Source: Allolucifera butyrica
GTDB taxonomy: Bacteria > Bacillota > Negativicutes > Sporomusales > UPPP01
Length of the DNA: 64,000 nt
Assembly: GCF_900476375.1 (NCBI RefSeq)
Contig: NZ_UPPP01000054.1
Location: 62,001-126,000, forward strand
Direction: 5' to 3'
A program made the translations under genes and the position numbers. The notes beneath the pieces are model-generated. The model made no database searches. It was not told where the DNA came from and was given only the letters and a program-made list of their open reading frames with translations. Positions 43,233 to 51,690 of this stretch are shown here, in pieces; the stretch's first letter is position 1, and every line of letters begins with the position of its first letter.

Positions 43233-43871
43233 ATGCAAATCAATGAACAAATGATCCGGGAGATTGTCACGCAGGTGCTGCAGAGCATGGAAGCCCCCCA
43301 GACCCCGCAAAGGGCAGTGAGTGGACGCCCCATGACGCTGGTGGAAAAAGGGGAAGCCCGTCCGGGGACCAAAGAGGATGAAGTGGTAATCGCCCTGGCG
43401 CCGGCATTTGGCAAATACCAAAATAAGACCATTGTGAACATTCCTCATAGCGATGTTTTGCGGGAAGTAATCGCCGGCATTGAGGAAGAAGGTCTTAGGG
43501 CCCGTGTTATCCGCGTACTGCGGACGTCGGACGTGGCCTTCTGTGCCTTGGACGGGGCCAAACTCTGCGGCTCGGGGATTGCTATCGGCCTTCAGTCCCG
43601 GGGGACATCCATTATTCATCAAAAAGATTTGGCTCCTTTGAGCAATCTGGAATTATTTCCCCAGTCACCGCTCCTGGATTTAGCAACCTACCGGGCGATT
43701 GGCCGCAACGCGGCTCAGTATGCCAAAGGCGGGTCACCGATACCGGTGCCGACCAAGAACGACCAGATGGCCCGGCCGAAGTATCAGGCGAAAGCAGCCG
43801 TGCTGCATATCAAAGAAACTGAACACGTCGTTCCCGGCGCCAAACCGGTGGAAATCGACGTGCAGTTTTAA
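43233..43871 (+). CDS. pduD: diol dehydratase, medium subunit
   Basis: 212 residues. The N-terminal amphipathic helix [17 protein letters not shown] is an encapsulation peptide that targets the dehydratase to the shell lumen; a Pro-rich linker joins it to the core. The core binds the cobalamin from the other side ([31 protein letters not shown] split over the B12 site). Part of PduCDE. Confidence 0.94.
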   Translation: MQINEQMIREIVTQVLQSMEAPQTPQRAVSGRPMTLVEKGEARPGTKEDEVVIALAPAFGKYQNKTIVNIPHSDVLREVIAGIEEEGLRARVIRVLRTSDVAFCALDGAKLCGSGIAIGLQSRGTSIIHQKDLAPLSNLELFPQSPLLDLATYRAIGRNAAQYAKGGSPIPVPTKNDQMARPKYQAKAAVLHIKETEHVVPGAKPVEIDVQF

Positions 43872-43892
43872 GTCGGTGGAGGTGAGAGAATA

Positions 43893-44402
43893 ATGAGTCA
43901 ACAGAAGATGGTGGAAGACATTGTACGGGAAGTACTAAGAACCATGTATCAGGAACCGAAGAAAACCGCTCCGGCGCCGGCAGCGGCTGGCCTGGATCCC
44001 GTACGGGATTATCCCTTGTCCAGCAAACGGCCGGAATTGGTAAAGACGCCGACCGGCCGCAAACTGAACGAGATTACGCTGGAAAAAGTACTGAACGGTC
44101 AGGTAACAGCGGAGGATGTACGCATTACGCCGGAGACGCTCCGGATGCAGGCCGAAATTGCCGACGGGGTAGGCCGCAACCAGTTTGCCGCCAATTTACG
44201 GCGGGCGGCGGAACTTACGGCCATTCCCGATGACCGGCTGTTGGAAATTTACAACGCGCTGCGCCCGAACCGTTCCACTAAACCGGAATTGATTGCTATT
44301 GCCGAAGAGATGGAAACCAAATATAATGCCAGAATTAGTGCCGCCCTGGTACGGGAAGCGGCCGATGTATATGAACGCCGGGGCCGGTTAAGACAGGATT
44401 AG
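43893..44402 (+). CDS. pduE: diol dehydratase, small subunit
   Basis: 169 residues. N-terminal helix KMVEDIVREVLRTMYQEP resembles the PduD targeting helix; then a helical domain with DYPLSSKRPELVKTPTGRKL and LRPNRSTKPELI, typical of PduE/DhaE. Completes the dehydratase. Confidence 0.94.
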   Translation: MSQQKMVEDIVREVLRTMYQEPKKTAPAPAAAGLDPVRDYPLSSKRPELVKTPTGRKLNEITLEKVLNGQVTAEDVRITPETLRMQAEIADGVGRNQFAANLRRAAELTAIPDDRLLEIYNALRPNRSTKPELIAIAEEMETKYNARISAALVREAADVYERRGRLRQD

Positions 44403-44500
44403 CAGCAATCATGACTTATAATCCAACGGCTGGTTCCGCGGGATCCGTATTAAAAGGCGGATTTCCGGCTCGGGAACGGCCGTAAGTAGGTGGGAAACGT

Positions 44501-46321
44501 ATGGCCTTAGTTGCGGGTGTGGATATTGGAAACTCCACGACAGAAGTATGCCTGGCCAGGTTTAGCGGTCGGAACATAGAGTTTTTAGCCGGCGGCCTGG
44601 TCAAAACCACAGGAATTAAAGGAACAACGGCCAATTTACCGGGCATTATCAACGCCCTGGAGGATGCACTGAAAAAGGCCGGCCTGACAATGAGCGACCT
44701 TGCTGAAATCCGTCTTAACGAGGCCACTCCCGTTATTGGAGACTTGGCAATGGAGACCATTACGGAAACAATTATTACCGAATCCACTATGATTGGACAT
44801 AATCCGTCCACGCCGGGCGGTATTGGCCTGGGGGGCGGCCGTACGGTTGCCTTTAGCGAGCTGAGTGCCGTACGGGCCGGTGAGAAAGTGATTGTAATTA
44901 TTCCCGGCGGAATCGACTTTGAAGCGGTGGCGGCTGCTCTCAATACGGCCCACCAACGGGGCGTGGACGTACAGGGGGCCGTAGTCAGGCAGGATGACGC
45001 AGTGCTTATTGCCAACCGTTTGTGCAAGAAAATCCCTGTCGTGGATGAAGTCACGTTTATTGATAAGGTGCCGTTAGATATGCTGGCAGCCGTGGAAGTA
45101 GCCGAACCGGGACAGACCATTAAGACCTTGTCCAACCCGTACGGGATTGCCACCGTCTTTGAGCTGTCGCCGGAAGAAACCCGGTTGGTAGTGCCCATTG
45201 CCAGAGCCCTCATCGGTAACCGTTCGGCCGTAGTTGTGCGGACACCGCAGGGCGACGTCAAAGCGCGGACGATTCCGGCCGGCTTCATAACCATTACGGG
45301 GCGGCGCGGCAAGGTGGATGTGGATGTGGAAGCCGGGGCGGTCCGGATTATGGAAGAAGTGGAAAAAATTCAGCCCGTACAGGATGTGCAGGGCGAAGCA
45401 GGAACCAATGTGGGCGGCATGCTGGAGCGGGTACGCCAGGTCATGAGCGAACTGACGGCCCAGCCGCTGGCGGAAATGAAAATCCAGGACATCCTGGCAG
45501 TTGACACGTTTATGCCACAAAAGGTGCAGGGAGGCCTGGCGGGTGAATTTGCCCTGGAAAATGCCGTGGCGCTGGCGGCGATGGTAAAAACCAGCCGGCT
45601 GCCCATGCAGCAGATCGCCGACCAATTAACAGCCCGTTTGGGCGTTAAGGTAGTGATTGCCGGTGTTGAAGCCAATATGGCGATCCGGGGCGCGCTGACA
45701 ACACCGGGAACAGCCCAACCCCTGGCGATTTTGGACATGGGCGGCGGTTCAACCGATGCGGCGATTGTTACCCGGGACGGGGTAGTACAGGCGATTCATT
45801 TGGCCGGCGCCGGCGATATGGTTACCATGTTGATAAATTCCGAACTGGGTCTGGATAACATTGATCTGGCGGAAGATATCAAAAAGTATCCGCTGGCCAA
45901 GGTGGAAAGCTTGTACCATGTACGACTGGAAGACGGCACTGTCCGGTTTTACGAACAGCATCTGCCGCCGGCGGTATTTTCCAGGGTGGTCATCCTGAAA
46001 GACGGTGAGATGGTTCCTATTCCAACGACCCATCCTTTGGACAGAATCCGCCATGTACGCCGGGAGGCCAAAAAGAGAGTGTTTGTCACTAACGCAGTCC
46101 GGGCTTTGGCCCGGGTGGCTCCCACCGGCAATATCCGGCACATTCCCTTTGTGGTTTTGGTTGGCGGGTCGGCTCTTGATTTCGAGGTGGCCGACATGGT
46201 CACCGATTCTCTGGCCGAATACAGTATCGTTTGCGGCCGGGGCAACATCCGGGGCAGTGAGGGACCCCGCAATGCGGTGGCTACCGGTCTGGTCCTGTCC
46301 TATCCGGATGGAAAGGCGTGA
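44501..46321 (+). CDS. pduG: diol dehydratase reactivase, large subunit
   Basis: 606 residues, the usual length. An actin/Hsp70-like ATPase that swaps damaged cobalamin out of inactivated dehydratase. VAGVDIGNSTTEVCLA (phosphate 1) and LAILDMGGGSTDAAIV (phosphate 2) are clear. 98 bases separate it from pduE, the widest gap in the first half of the operon. Stop and start overlap with pduH (TGATG). Confidence 0.95.
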   Translation: MALVAGVDIGNSTTEVCLARFSGRNIEFLAGGLVKTTGIKGTTANLPGIINALEDALKKAGLTMSDLAEIRLNEATPVIGDLAMETITETIITESTMIGHNPSTPGGIGLGGGRTVAFSELSAVRAGEKVIVIIPGGIDFEAVAAALNTAHQRGVDVQGAVVRQDDAVLIANRLCKKIPVVDEVTFIDKVPLDMLAAVEVAEPGQTIKTLSNPYGIATVFELSPEETRLVVPIARALIGNRSAVVVRTPQGDVKARTIPAGFITITGRRGKVDVDVEAGAVRIMEEVEKIQPVQDVQGEAGTNVGGMLERVRQVMSELTAQPLAEMKIQDILAVDTFMPQKVQGGLAGEFALENAVALAAMVKTSRLPMQQIADQLTARLGVKVVIAGVEANMAIRGALTTPGTAQPLAILDMGGGSTDAAIVTRDGVVQAIHLAGAGDMVTMLINSELGLDNIDLAEDIKKYPLAKVESLYHVRLEDGTVRFYEQHLPPAVFSRVVILKDGEMVPIPTTHPLDRIRHVRREAKKRVFVTNAVRALARVAPTGNIRHIPFVVLVGGSALDFEVADMVTDSLAEYSIVCGRGNIRGSEGPRNAVATGLVLSYPDGKA

Positions 46322-46773
46322 TGAATATGGCGGCGATTGCCACACCGGTCAAGCCTTGCGTCATGATTTATATAGAGCAGCAGGCGGGACAGGAAGAAAA
46401 AGTAAGGGAAATAGAAGCCGGTCTGGAGGAAGAGGGCATTCCTTACCTGCTGGTTACGGGATGCGGCAGTCATGCTGCCGAACTGGCCTATCAGGGTGCC
46501 GCTGCTTCGCCGCTGGGGGTAGGCATCGGCATTCACCGGGAATCCCTGTGTATTCATTATCACCGTTTGCCGCCGGAGGAACCGCTGTTCCGGCTCGACG
46601 GTTCAGCCCGTCCGGAGGACTGGCGGCGGGTTGGCTATAATGCCGCCCGGCTGGTTAAGGGAACACCCTTTAAGGAAATGGAACCGCCGGAACCGGTTAA
46701 GGAAAATGACGGAGATCTGCCAGACTTGATTAATCAGATTATCTGCCGAATTTTACAGGAACAGCGCAGTTGA
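46321..46773 (+). CDS. pduH: diol dehydratase reactivase, small subunit
   Basis: 150 residues. Structure resembles the dehydratase medium subunit; it displaces that subunit during reactivation. Segments [30 protein letters not shown] and PLFRLDG fit PduH/DdrB. The ATG at 46321 overlaps the pduG stop; a GTG at 46318 is also possible. Confidence 0.9.
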   Translation: MNMAAIATPVKPCVMIYIEQQAGQEEKVREIEAGLEEEGIPYLLVTGCGSHAAELAYQGAAASPLGVGIGIHRESLCIHYHRLPPEEPLFRLDGSARPEDWRRVGYNAARLVKGTPFKEMEPPEPVKENDGDLPDLINQIICRILQEQRS

Positions 46774-46811
46774 AACAATCGGTTAAACTGCAGACCAAGG
46801 GAGGTGAAGTC

Positions 46812-47348
46812 TTGGTCAAAACGGCGTTAGGGTTGATTGAAACCATTGGTTTGGCGGCAGCGGTGGAAGCCGCAGATACGGCTGTCAAGGCCGCCAATAT
46901 CAAACTGATAGGCTATGAATTGACAAAAGGCGGCGGCATGGTGACCGTCAAGCTGTGCGGTGATGTGGGAGCGGTTCAGGCTGCCGTACAGGCGGGGGCC
47001 CAGGCTGCCGCCAAGGTAAATAAAGTTTGGGCGGTTCATGTGATTCCCCGGCCGCACAATGAACTGGAAAAGCTGATTCAAACCAGGGAAACGACAGGCT
47101 GCGCCAGTGAGCCGCCGCCGGCGGCTCCTGAGTTCGTCCCGGTCCAGCGGGAGGAAAAGGTTGAGCCGGCTCCGGTGCCGGCAGTAACGGCGGAAGAATT
47201 GCCGCCGGACGATAAGGCGCCGGCAGCAGTGCCCGGTAAAAAAGCACCGGAAGTATGCAATTTGTGCGGTGACCCGGCCTGCTCCCGCCGGAAGGGCGAA
47301 CCAAGGACAACATGCATTCACTATGAAACAAATAAGGAGGAAGAATGA
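46812..47348 (+). CDS. pduK: BMC shell protein with C-terminal Cys motif (PduK-like)
   Basis: 178 residues from the TTG at 46812, which has GGGAGGTG seven bases upstream. The first 85 residues are one BMC domain ([31 protein letters not shown] [15 protein letters not shown]). Then comes a Pro/Glu-rich linker and a compact tail with Cys149, Cys152, Cys157 and Cys168 (CxxCxxxxCx10C) and a nearby His. This layout matches PduK, whose tail is thought to hold a metal or Fe-S centre. A TTG at 46770 overlapping pduH is less likely as the start. Confidence 0.88.
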   Translation: MVKTALGLIETIGLAAAVEAADTAVKAANIKLIGYELTKGGGMVTVKLCGDVGAVQAAVQAGAQAAAKVNKVWAVHVIPRPHNELEKLIQTRETTGCASEPPPAAPEFVPVQREEKVEPAPVPAVTAEELPPDDKAPAAVPGKKAPEVCNLCGDPACSRRKGEPRTTCIHYETNKEEE

Positions 47349-47349
47349 T

Positions 47350-47637
47350 ATGCGCGGAGAGGCATTAGGAATGGTTGAAACCAAAGGGTTGGTAGGAGCA
47401 ATCGAAGCGGCTGACGCCATGGTTAAATCGGCCAACGTAGCGTTAGTCGGTTACGAAAAAATCGGTTCCGGGTTAGTGACTGTCATGGTCCGGGGTGACG
47501 TGGGAGCCGTTAAGGCCGCTACCGACAGCGGCGCGGCGGCGGCCCAGAAAGTGGGAGAATTGGTGTCCGTCCATGTAATTCCCCGTCCTCACACGGATAT
47601 CGAAAAAATATTGCCCAATTCCGACGTTAAGGCCTAG
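47350..47637 (+). CDS. pduJ: BMC-H shell hexamer PduJ
   Basis: 95 residues, a single BMC domain, differing from the PduA copy at only about a dozen positions plus the ends. Same KIGSG pore loop. Strong AAGGAGG before the ATG. In Salmonella PduJ is one of the most abundant shell proteins and can substitute for PduA when moved to the pduA position. Confidence 0.92.
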   Translation: MRGEALGMVETKGLVGAIEAADAMVKSANVALVGYEKIGSGLVTVMVRGDVGAVKAATDSGAAAAQKVGELVSVHVIPRPHTDIEKILPNSDVKA

Positions 47638-47651
47638 GGCATTGGCTGCAT

Positions 47652-47709
47652 AGCACTTGGTTGAACGGAATGTGTTTTCGGCGGAAAATACAGCCGCCAG
47701 CCAAGTGCT
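47652..47709 (+). other. stem-loop between pduJ and pduL
   Basis: AGCACTTGG (47652-47660) pairs with CCAAGTGCT (47701-47709) across about 40 bases that contain a smaller GGCGG/CCGCC pairing. No T-run follows, so it is not a terminator; it could be an mRNA-processing or stability element. Confidence 0.4.
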
Positions 47710-47745
47710 TTGCCCAAATTCTCAAACAAAGAACGGGTGAAAAAC

Positions 47746-48393
47746 ATGGACCAACGGAAAATCGAGCAAGTTGTGAATAAGGTGCTGGCAGTGCTGGCCG
47801 ATACGACGACTGCGGATTTGGCAAAAGACAAAATTCCGGTGGGTGTGTCCAACCGGCATATTCACTTAACCTCCGGTCATGTGGAATGTCTTTTCGGACC
47901 GGGTTATCAGCTGACGAAAGCCAAAGACCTTAAACAAGTGGGGGAATTTGCCGCCAATGAAACGGTAACACTGGTTGGACCGAAAGGAGTTCTACGGGGT
48001 GTGCGGGTCCTCGGACCGGTACGGCGGCAGAGTCAGGTAGAGATTTCCCGGACCGACAGTTTTCTGCTCGGGGTCAAAGCGCCTGTGCGGGATTCCGGTA
48101 AAACGGCCGGAACGCCCGGAATTTCCGTCGTCGGTCCCGCCGGCGCCATTACCCTGGAAAATGGTGTGATTTGTGCCGCCCGGCACGTACACATGCAAAC
48201 CGAAGAGGCCAGTCATTTTGGCCTAAAAGACGGCGACAGGGTGAAACTGGCAAGTGACGGCGAACGGGGCTGCATTTTCAGTAATGTTTTGCTGCGGGTG
48301 GGTCCCGATTTCCGTCGGGAGTTTCATATTGATACGGACGAAGCCAACGCCGCCGGTTTGAATAACGGGGATCTGGTCACTTTGCAGCAGTAA
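47746..48393 (+). CDS. pduL: phosphate propanoyltransferase PduL
   Basis: 215 residues. Converts propionyl-CoA plus phosphate to propionyl-phosphate and CoA inside the shell, recycling CoA. Zinc ligands are in VSNRHIHL and AARHVHM, the PduL signature. N-terminal helix QRKIEQVVNKVLAVLAD is an encapsulation peptide. The ATG at 47746 after ACGGGTGA; the upstream in-frame codons lack a site. Confidence 0.94.
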   Translation: MDQRKIEQVVNKVLAVLADTTTADLAKDKIPVGVSNRHIHLTSGHVECLFGPGYQLTKAKDLKQVGEFAANETVTLVGPKGVLRGVRVLGPVRRQSQVEISRTDSFLLGVKAPVRDSGKTAGTPGISVVGPAGAITLENGVICAARHVHMQTEEASHFGLKDGDRVKLASDGERGCIFSNVLLRVGPDFRREFHIDTDEANAAGLNNGDLVTLQQ

Positions 48394-48403
48394 GGAGGGG
48401 GAC

Positions 48404-49216
48404 ATGGAGCAAGAAACCTTAGTGCGAAGGATTACTGCCGAGGTAATGCGGCGATTGGAACAAAAGGCAAATCCTGACCCAAAGTGTCCCGGACGGAAGA
48501 TTATGGCCGTGGTTACGGGCGGGACAATCGGCCTGGAAGCGGGGATGGTGGCGATGCAGGAACTGCAGTCGCTGCCGTCACAATTGTCGGTGATTCTTTC
48601 CCCGGCGGCGGAGAAGATTGTGGGATCGGAGCGGATACGGAACTTTTTGGGGCAGGACATTGCTATCCTTACAGCGCAAGATCCCTATCCCGGCAAGATG
48701 CTGCGCGAAGCCGACCTGGTTATCGTGCCGGTATTGACGCAAAATACGGCGGCTAAATTAGCCTACACCCTGGCCGATACTTTGCCGTCGATTCTCATTA
48801 TCCAGGCGCTCATGTTCGGCAAACCGGTTATCGCTGCCCGCAATGCGGCCGATCCCCGGGACGAATGGCGGGTTCGGAACGGCATGGGGCAAGGGCCGGC
48901 CGGATTAACCCGGGTTTTGCAGGAAAACCTGAACCGCATTGAAGGACTGGGAATTCAACTGGTTCCGATTGAACAGCTGGCGCAGCGAGCTCAGGAGCTT
49001 CTGTTGCCAAAGGTTAAACCGGAGAATCAGCGTCTGGTGAGGAATGGCAAAAGAACGCTGGTTGACGCGGCAGCCATTCGCCTGGCGGCGCAAACGGGCG
49101 CCGCCGAGTATCAGGCACCTACGGGGGCGCTAATTACCCCGCTGGCCTGGGATGAGGCCCGGGAATATGGCATTGAGATTGTTGCTAAGGAGCAATCCTA
49201 TGAAAGTATATACTAA
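48404..49216 (+). CDS. flavoprotein of the microcompartment locus
   Basis: 270 residues. N-terminal helix ETLVRRITAEVMRRLEQK has the pattern of an encapsulation peptide. Residues about 30-150 look like the HFCD/flavoprotein fold (IMAVVTGGTIGLEAG, VILSPAAEKIVG, LVIVPVLTQNTAAKLAYTLAD), which binds FMN. The C-terminal part is unassigned. Similar genes occur in some Firmicute and glycyl-radical BMC loci; the reaction is unknown. It could be an electron-transfer partner of PduS in cobalamin reduction (inference). GGAGGGGG before the ATG; overlaps pduO by 17 bases. Confidence 0.72.
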   Translation: MEQETLVRRITAEVMRRLEQKANPDPKCPGRKIMAVVTGGTIGLEAGMVAMQELQSLPSQLSVILSPAAEKIVGSERIRNFLGQDIAILTAQDPYPGKMLREADLVIVPVLTQNTAAKLAYTLADTLPSILIIQALMFGKPVIAARNAADPRDEWRVRNGMGQGPAGLTRVLQENLNRIEGLGIQLVPIEQLAQRAQELLLPKVKPENQRLVRNGKRTLVDAAAIRLAAQTGAAEYQAPTGALITPLAWDEAREYGIEIVAKEQSYESIY

Positions 49217-50171
49217 AACGGGTGATGCCGGTGAAACCAGTCTGTTGAGCAAGCAACGGGTATCCAAAGATCATATCCGGGTGGAAACGTACGGAACGGT
49301 GGATGAAGCCAATGCGGCCATGGGTCTGGCCAAGTCGTTCGTCAAGGATGAGGCAACGGCGGCGTTAATCGAGAAAATTCAAAAGGAATTGATTTCCCTT
49401 AATGCCGATCTGGCTACGGAATATACGGCCGCCGATGTACCGGCCCGGATTACGCCGGAACATGTGCAAAGACTGGAACAGATCATCGACAGGCTGGAAG
49501 AAAAACGGATTCCCCAAAACTATTTTGTTACGCCGGGCAGTTCTTCCGCCGGTGCAGCTTTCGATTTGGCCCGGACGATCGTCCGCCGGGCCGAGCGGTG
49601 TGTAGTCCGCCTTAAGCGGTCCGGCATGATACCGGCGACAGTACCGCTTTATTTAAACCGTTTGTCTGATTTATTATTTGTTCTGGCCAGATGTGTAGAA
49701 CAGGAAGAACTGGTTCAAACCCTAACCCGGCAAGTTCTTACGGTGATAAACAGTACTCCGGCGACGCGGGAAGGTGGTGTTACCATGCTGGAAAAGGCGA
49801 AAAAAATCATTGAAGCGGCCGAGAAAAAGGCGGTGGAAATAAAAGTTCCCATGGTGATTGCCGTAGTGGATGCCGGTGGCAACCTGGTGGCGCAGCACCG
49901 GATGGATGGGGCCTTGATTGCCAGCATTGCCATCGCCCGGGATAAAGCCTATACGGCAGTTGCTTTACAAATGCCGACCGACCAGGCAGCGTTGCAGACG
50001 TTACCGGGACAGCCGTTATATGGACTGAATACGACTGACGGCGGACGTCTGGTGATTTTTGGCGGCGGGTATCCTATTTACGAAAATGGGGCAATTGTTG
50101 GCGGTCTCGGTGTCAGCGGCGGGGCAGTGGAAGAAGATATGGCCGTGGCCCGGGCCGGTCTGGCCGGGTAA
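49200..50171 (+). CDS. pduO: ATP:cob(I)alamin adenosyltransferase PduO, two-domain
   Basis: 323 residues. The N-terminal domain (1-180) is a PduO-type adenosyltransferase: VYTKTGDAGETSLL, the conserved RRAER and the C-terminal LNRLSDLLFVLAR. The C-terminal domain (about 195-323) is a HbpS/GlcG-like haem-binding domain (AVVDAGGNLVAQHRMDGALIASI, GGGYPI, GGLGVSGG). It makes adenosylcobalamin for the dehydratase. The ATG at 49200 follows AAGGAG. Confidence 0.94.
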   Translation: MKVYTKTGDAGETSLLSKQRVSKDHIRVETYGTVDEANAAMGLAKSFVKDEATAALIEKIQKELISLNADLATEYTAADVPARITPEHVQRLEQIIDRLEEKRIPQNYFVTPGSSSAGAAFDLARTIVRRAERCVVRLKRSGMIPATVPLYLNRLSDLLFVLARCVEQEELVQTLTRQVLTVINSTPATREGGVTMLEKAKKIIEAAEKKAVEIKVPMVIAVVDAGGNLVAQHRMDGALIASIAIARDKAYTAVALQMPTDQAALQTLPGQPLYGLNTTDGGRLVIFGGGYPIYENGAIVGGLGVSGGAVEEDMAVARAGLAG

Positions 50172-50199
50172 ATAGTGCGGCGGCAAAGGAGGATTAGAA

Positions 50200-51642
50200 A
50201 TGATTGTAGATGATAACTTGATTGCCAGAGTCACGGCGGAAGTGCTGGCTCAAATGCAAAATAGCCCGTCCGGGGAAAAAACCAATACTCCCTATGGCAT
50301 ATTCGATACGGTGGATGAAGCGGTGGCGGCCGCACTGAAAGCGTATAAAGAATTGCGGGGTTTGTCTTTGGAACGGCGGGAAGAAATTATTCAGGCGATC
50401 CGGGATGCCGCCTATGAAAATGCGGAAGTACTTGCCCGCATGGCGGTGGAAGAGAGCGGCATGGGCCGGATCGAAGATAAGATTATCAAAAACCGGCTGG
50501 TCGCCCGCCAAACCCCCGGTACGGAAGATTTAAAGACGGAAGCCTGGAGCGGTGATAAGGGATTAACGCTTGTCGAGATGGCTCCCTTTGGCGTGATTGG
50601 CGCCATTACGCCCACTACCAATCCGACGGAAACTATCATCGGCAACGGGATCTGCATGATTGCGGCCGGCAACACGGTGGTGTTCAGCCCGCATCCTACA
50701 GCCAGGAAAACCTCGGTTAGGGCAATTCAGACGTTGAATGCGGCGGTGGAAAAAGCTGGCGGACCGGCCAATTTGATGACGGCCGTAGCGGAACCTTCCA
50801 TCGAAGCAGCCGGACGGATGATGCAGCATCCCGACATCCGGATGCTGGTAGCTACCGGCGGTCCGGGCGTAGTGAAAGCCGTACTTTCATCCGGCAAAAA
50901 AGCGATCGGGGCCGGCGCGGGCAATCCGCCTGTTGTTGTCGATGAGACGGCGGATATCGCCAAAGCCGCCCGGGATATTGTGGCCGGCTGCTCTTTTGAC
51001 AACAACCTGCCCTGTATCGCCGAGAAAGAAGTAATTGCCGTCGGCTCCATTGCCGACGAGTTGATGGCCTATATGCGCAAATATGGCGCCTATCAAATTA
51101 CCGGTTCGCAGATTGAGCAACTGATGAAAGTGATCCTGACGGAAAAAGAAGCCAAGATGGCAACCGGCTGTACCCCTAAGACGCGGAAGTCCTATGCGGT
51201 GAATAAGGATTACGTAGGTAAGGATGCCAAATATATTTTAAGCAAAATTGGTCTGGATGTGCCGGACAGCATTAAGGTTGTATTATGCGAGACCGAAGCA
51301 GACCATCCTTTTGTCCTGGAGGAACTGATGATGCCGGTATTGCCGCTGGTGCAGGTAAAAGATGTGGACGCCGCCATTGAACTGGCGGTAAAGGTAGAGC
51401 ACGGCAACCGCCATACCGCCATAATGCATTCTAAGAACGTCGATAATATGACCAAATATGCCCGGGCAATTGAAACGACTATTTTTGTTAAAAATGCGCC
51501 TTCCTATGCCGGCATCGGCGTCGGCGGCGAAGGATATCCCACATTCACGATTGCCGGACCGACGGGAGAAGGCCTTACTTCACCCCGCAGTTTTACCCGT
51601 CTGCGGCGCTGCGTGCTTGTTGACGCATTTTCCATAGTTTAG
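50200..51642 (+). CDS. pduP: CoA-acylating propionaldehyde dehydrogenase PduP
   Basis: 480 residues of the aldehyde dehydrogenase family. Oxidises propionaldehyde to propionyl-CoA with NAD in the lumen. Catalytic Cys272 lies in FDNNLPCIAEKEV. N-terminal helix DDNLIARVTAEVLAQM is the encapsulation peptide; a short linker follows. Good GGAGG site. Confidence 0.95.
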   Translation: MIVDDNLIARVTAEVLAQMQNSPSGEKTNTPYGIFDTVDEAVAAALKAYKELRGLSLERREEIIQAIRDAAYENAEVLARMAVEESGMGRIEDKIIKNRLVARQTPGTEDLKTEAWSGDKGLTLVEMAPFGVIGAITPTTNPTETIIGNGICMIAAGNTVVFSPHPTARKTSVRAIQTLNAAVEKAGGPANLMTAVAEPSIEAAGRMMQHPDIRMLVATGGPGVVKAVLSSGKKAIGAGAGNPPVVVDETADIAKAARDIVAGCSFDNNLPCIAEKEVIAVGSIADELMAYMRKYGAYQITGSQIEQLMKVILTEKEAKMATGCTPKTRKSYAVNKDYVGKDAKYILSKIGLDVPDSIKVVLCETEADHPFVLEELMMPVLPLVQVKDVDAAIELAVKVEHGNRHTAIMHSKNVDNMTKYARAIETTIFVKNAPSYAGIGVGGEGYPTFTIAGPTGEGLTSPRSFTRLRRCVLVDAFSIV

Positions 51643-51690
51643 CGAAATGATTATAGTTTGGTAGAAAAACAAAGAAGGTGGTCGGCGCAA

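Noticed and set aside
47652..47709. Internal terminator of the pdu operon
   Set aside because: No T-run after the stem and the operon continues with tight spacing on both sides.
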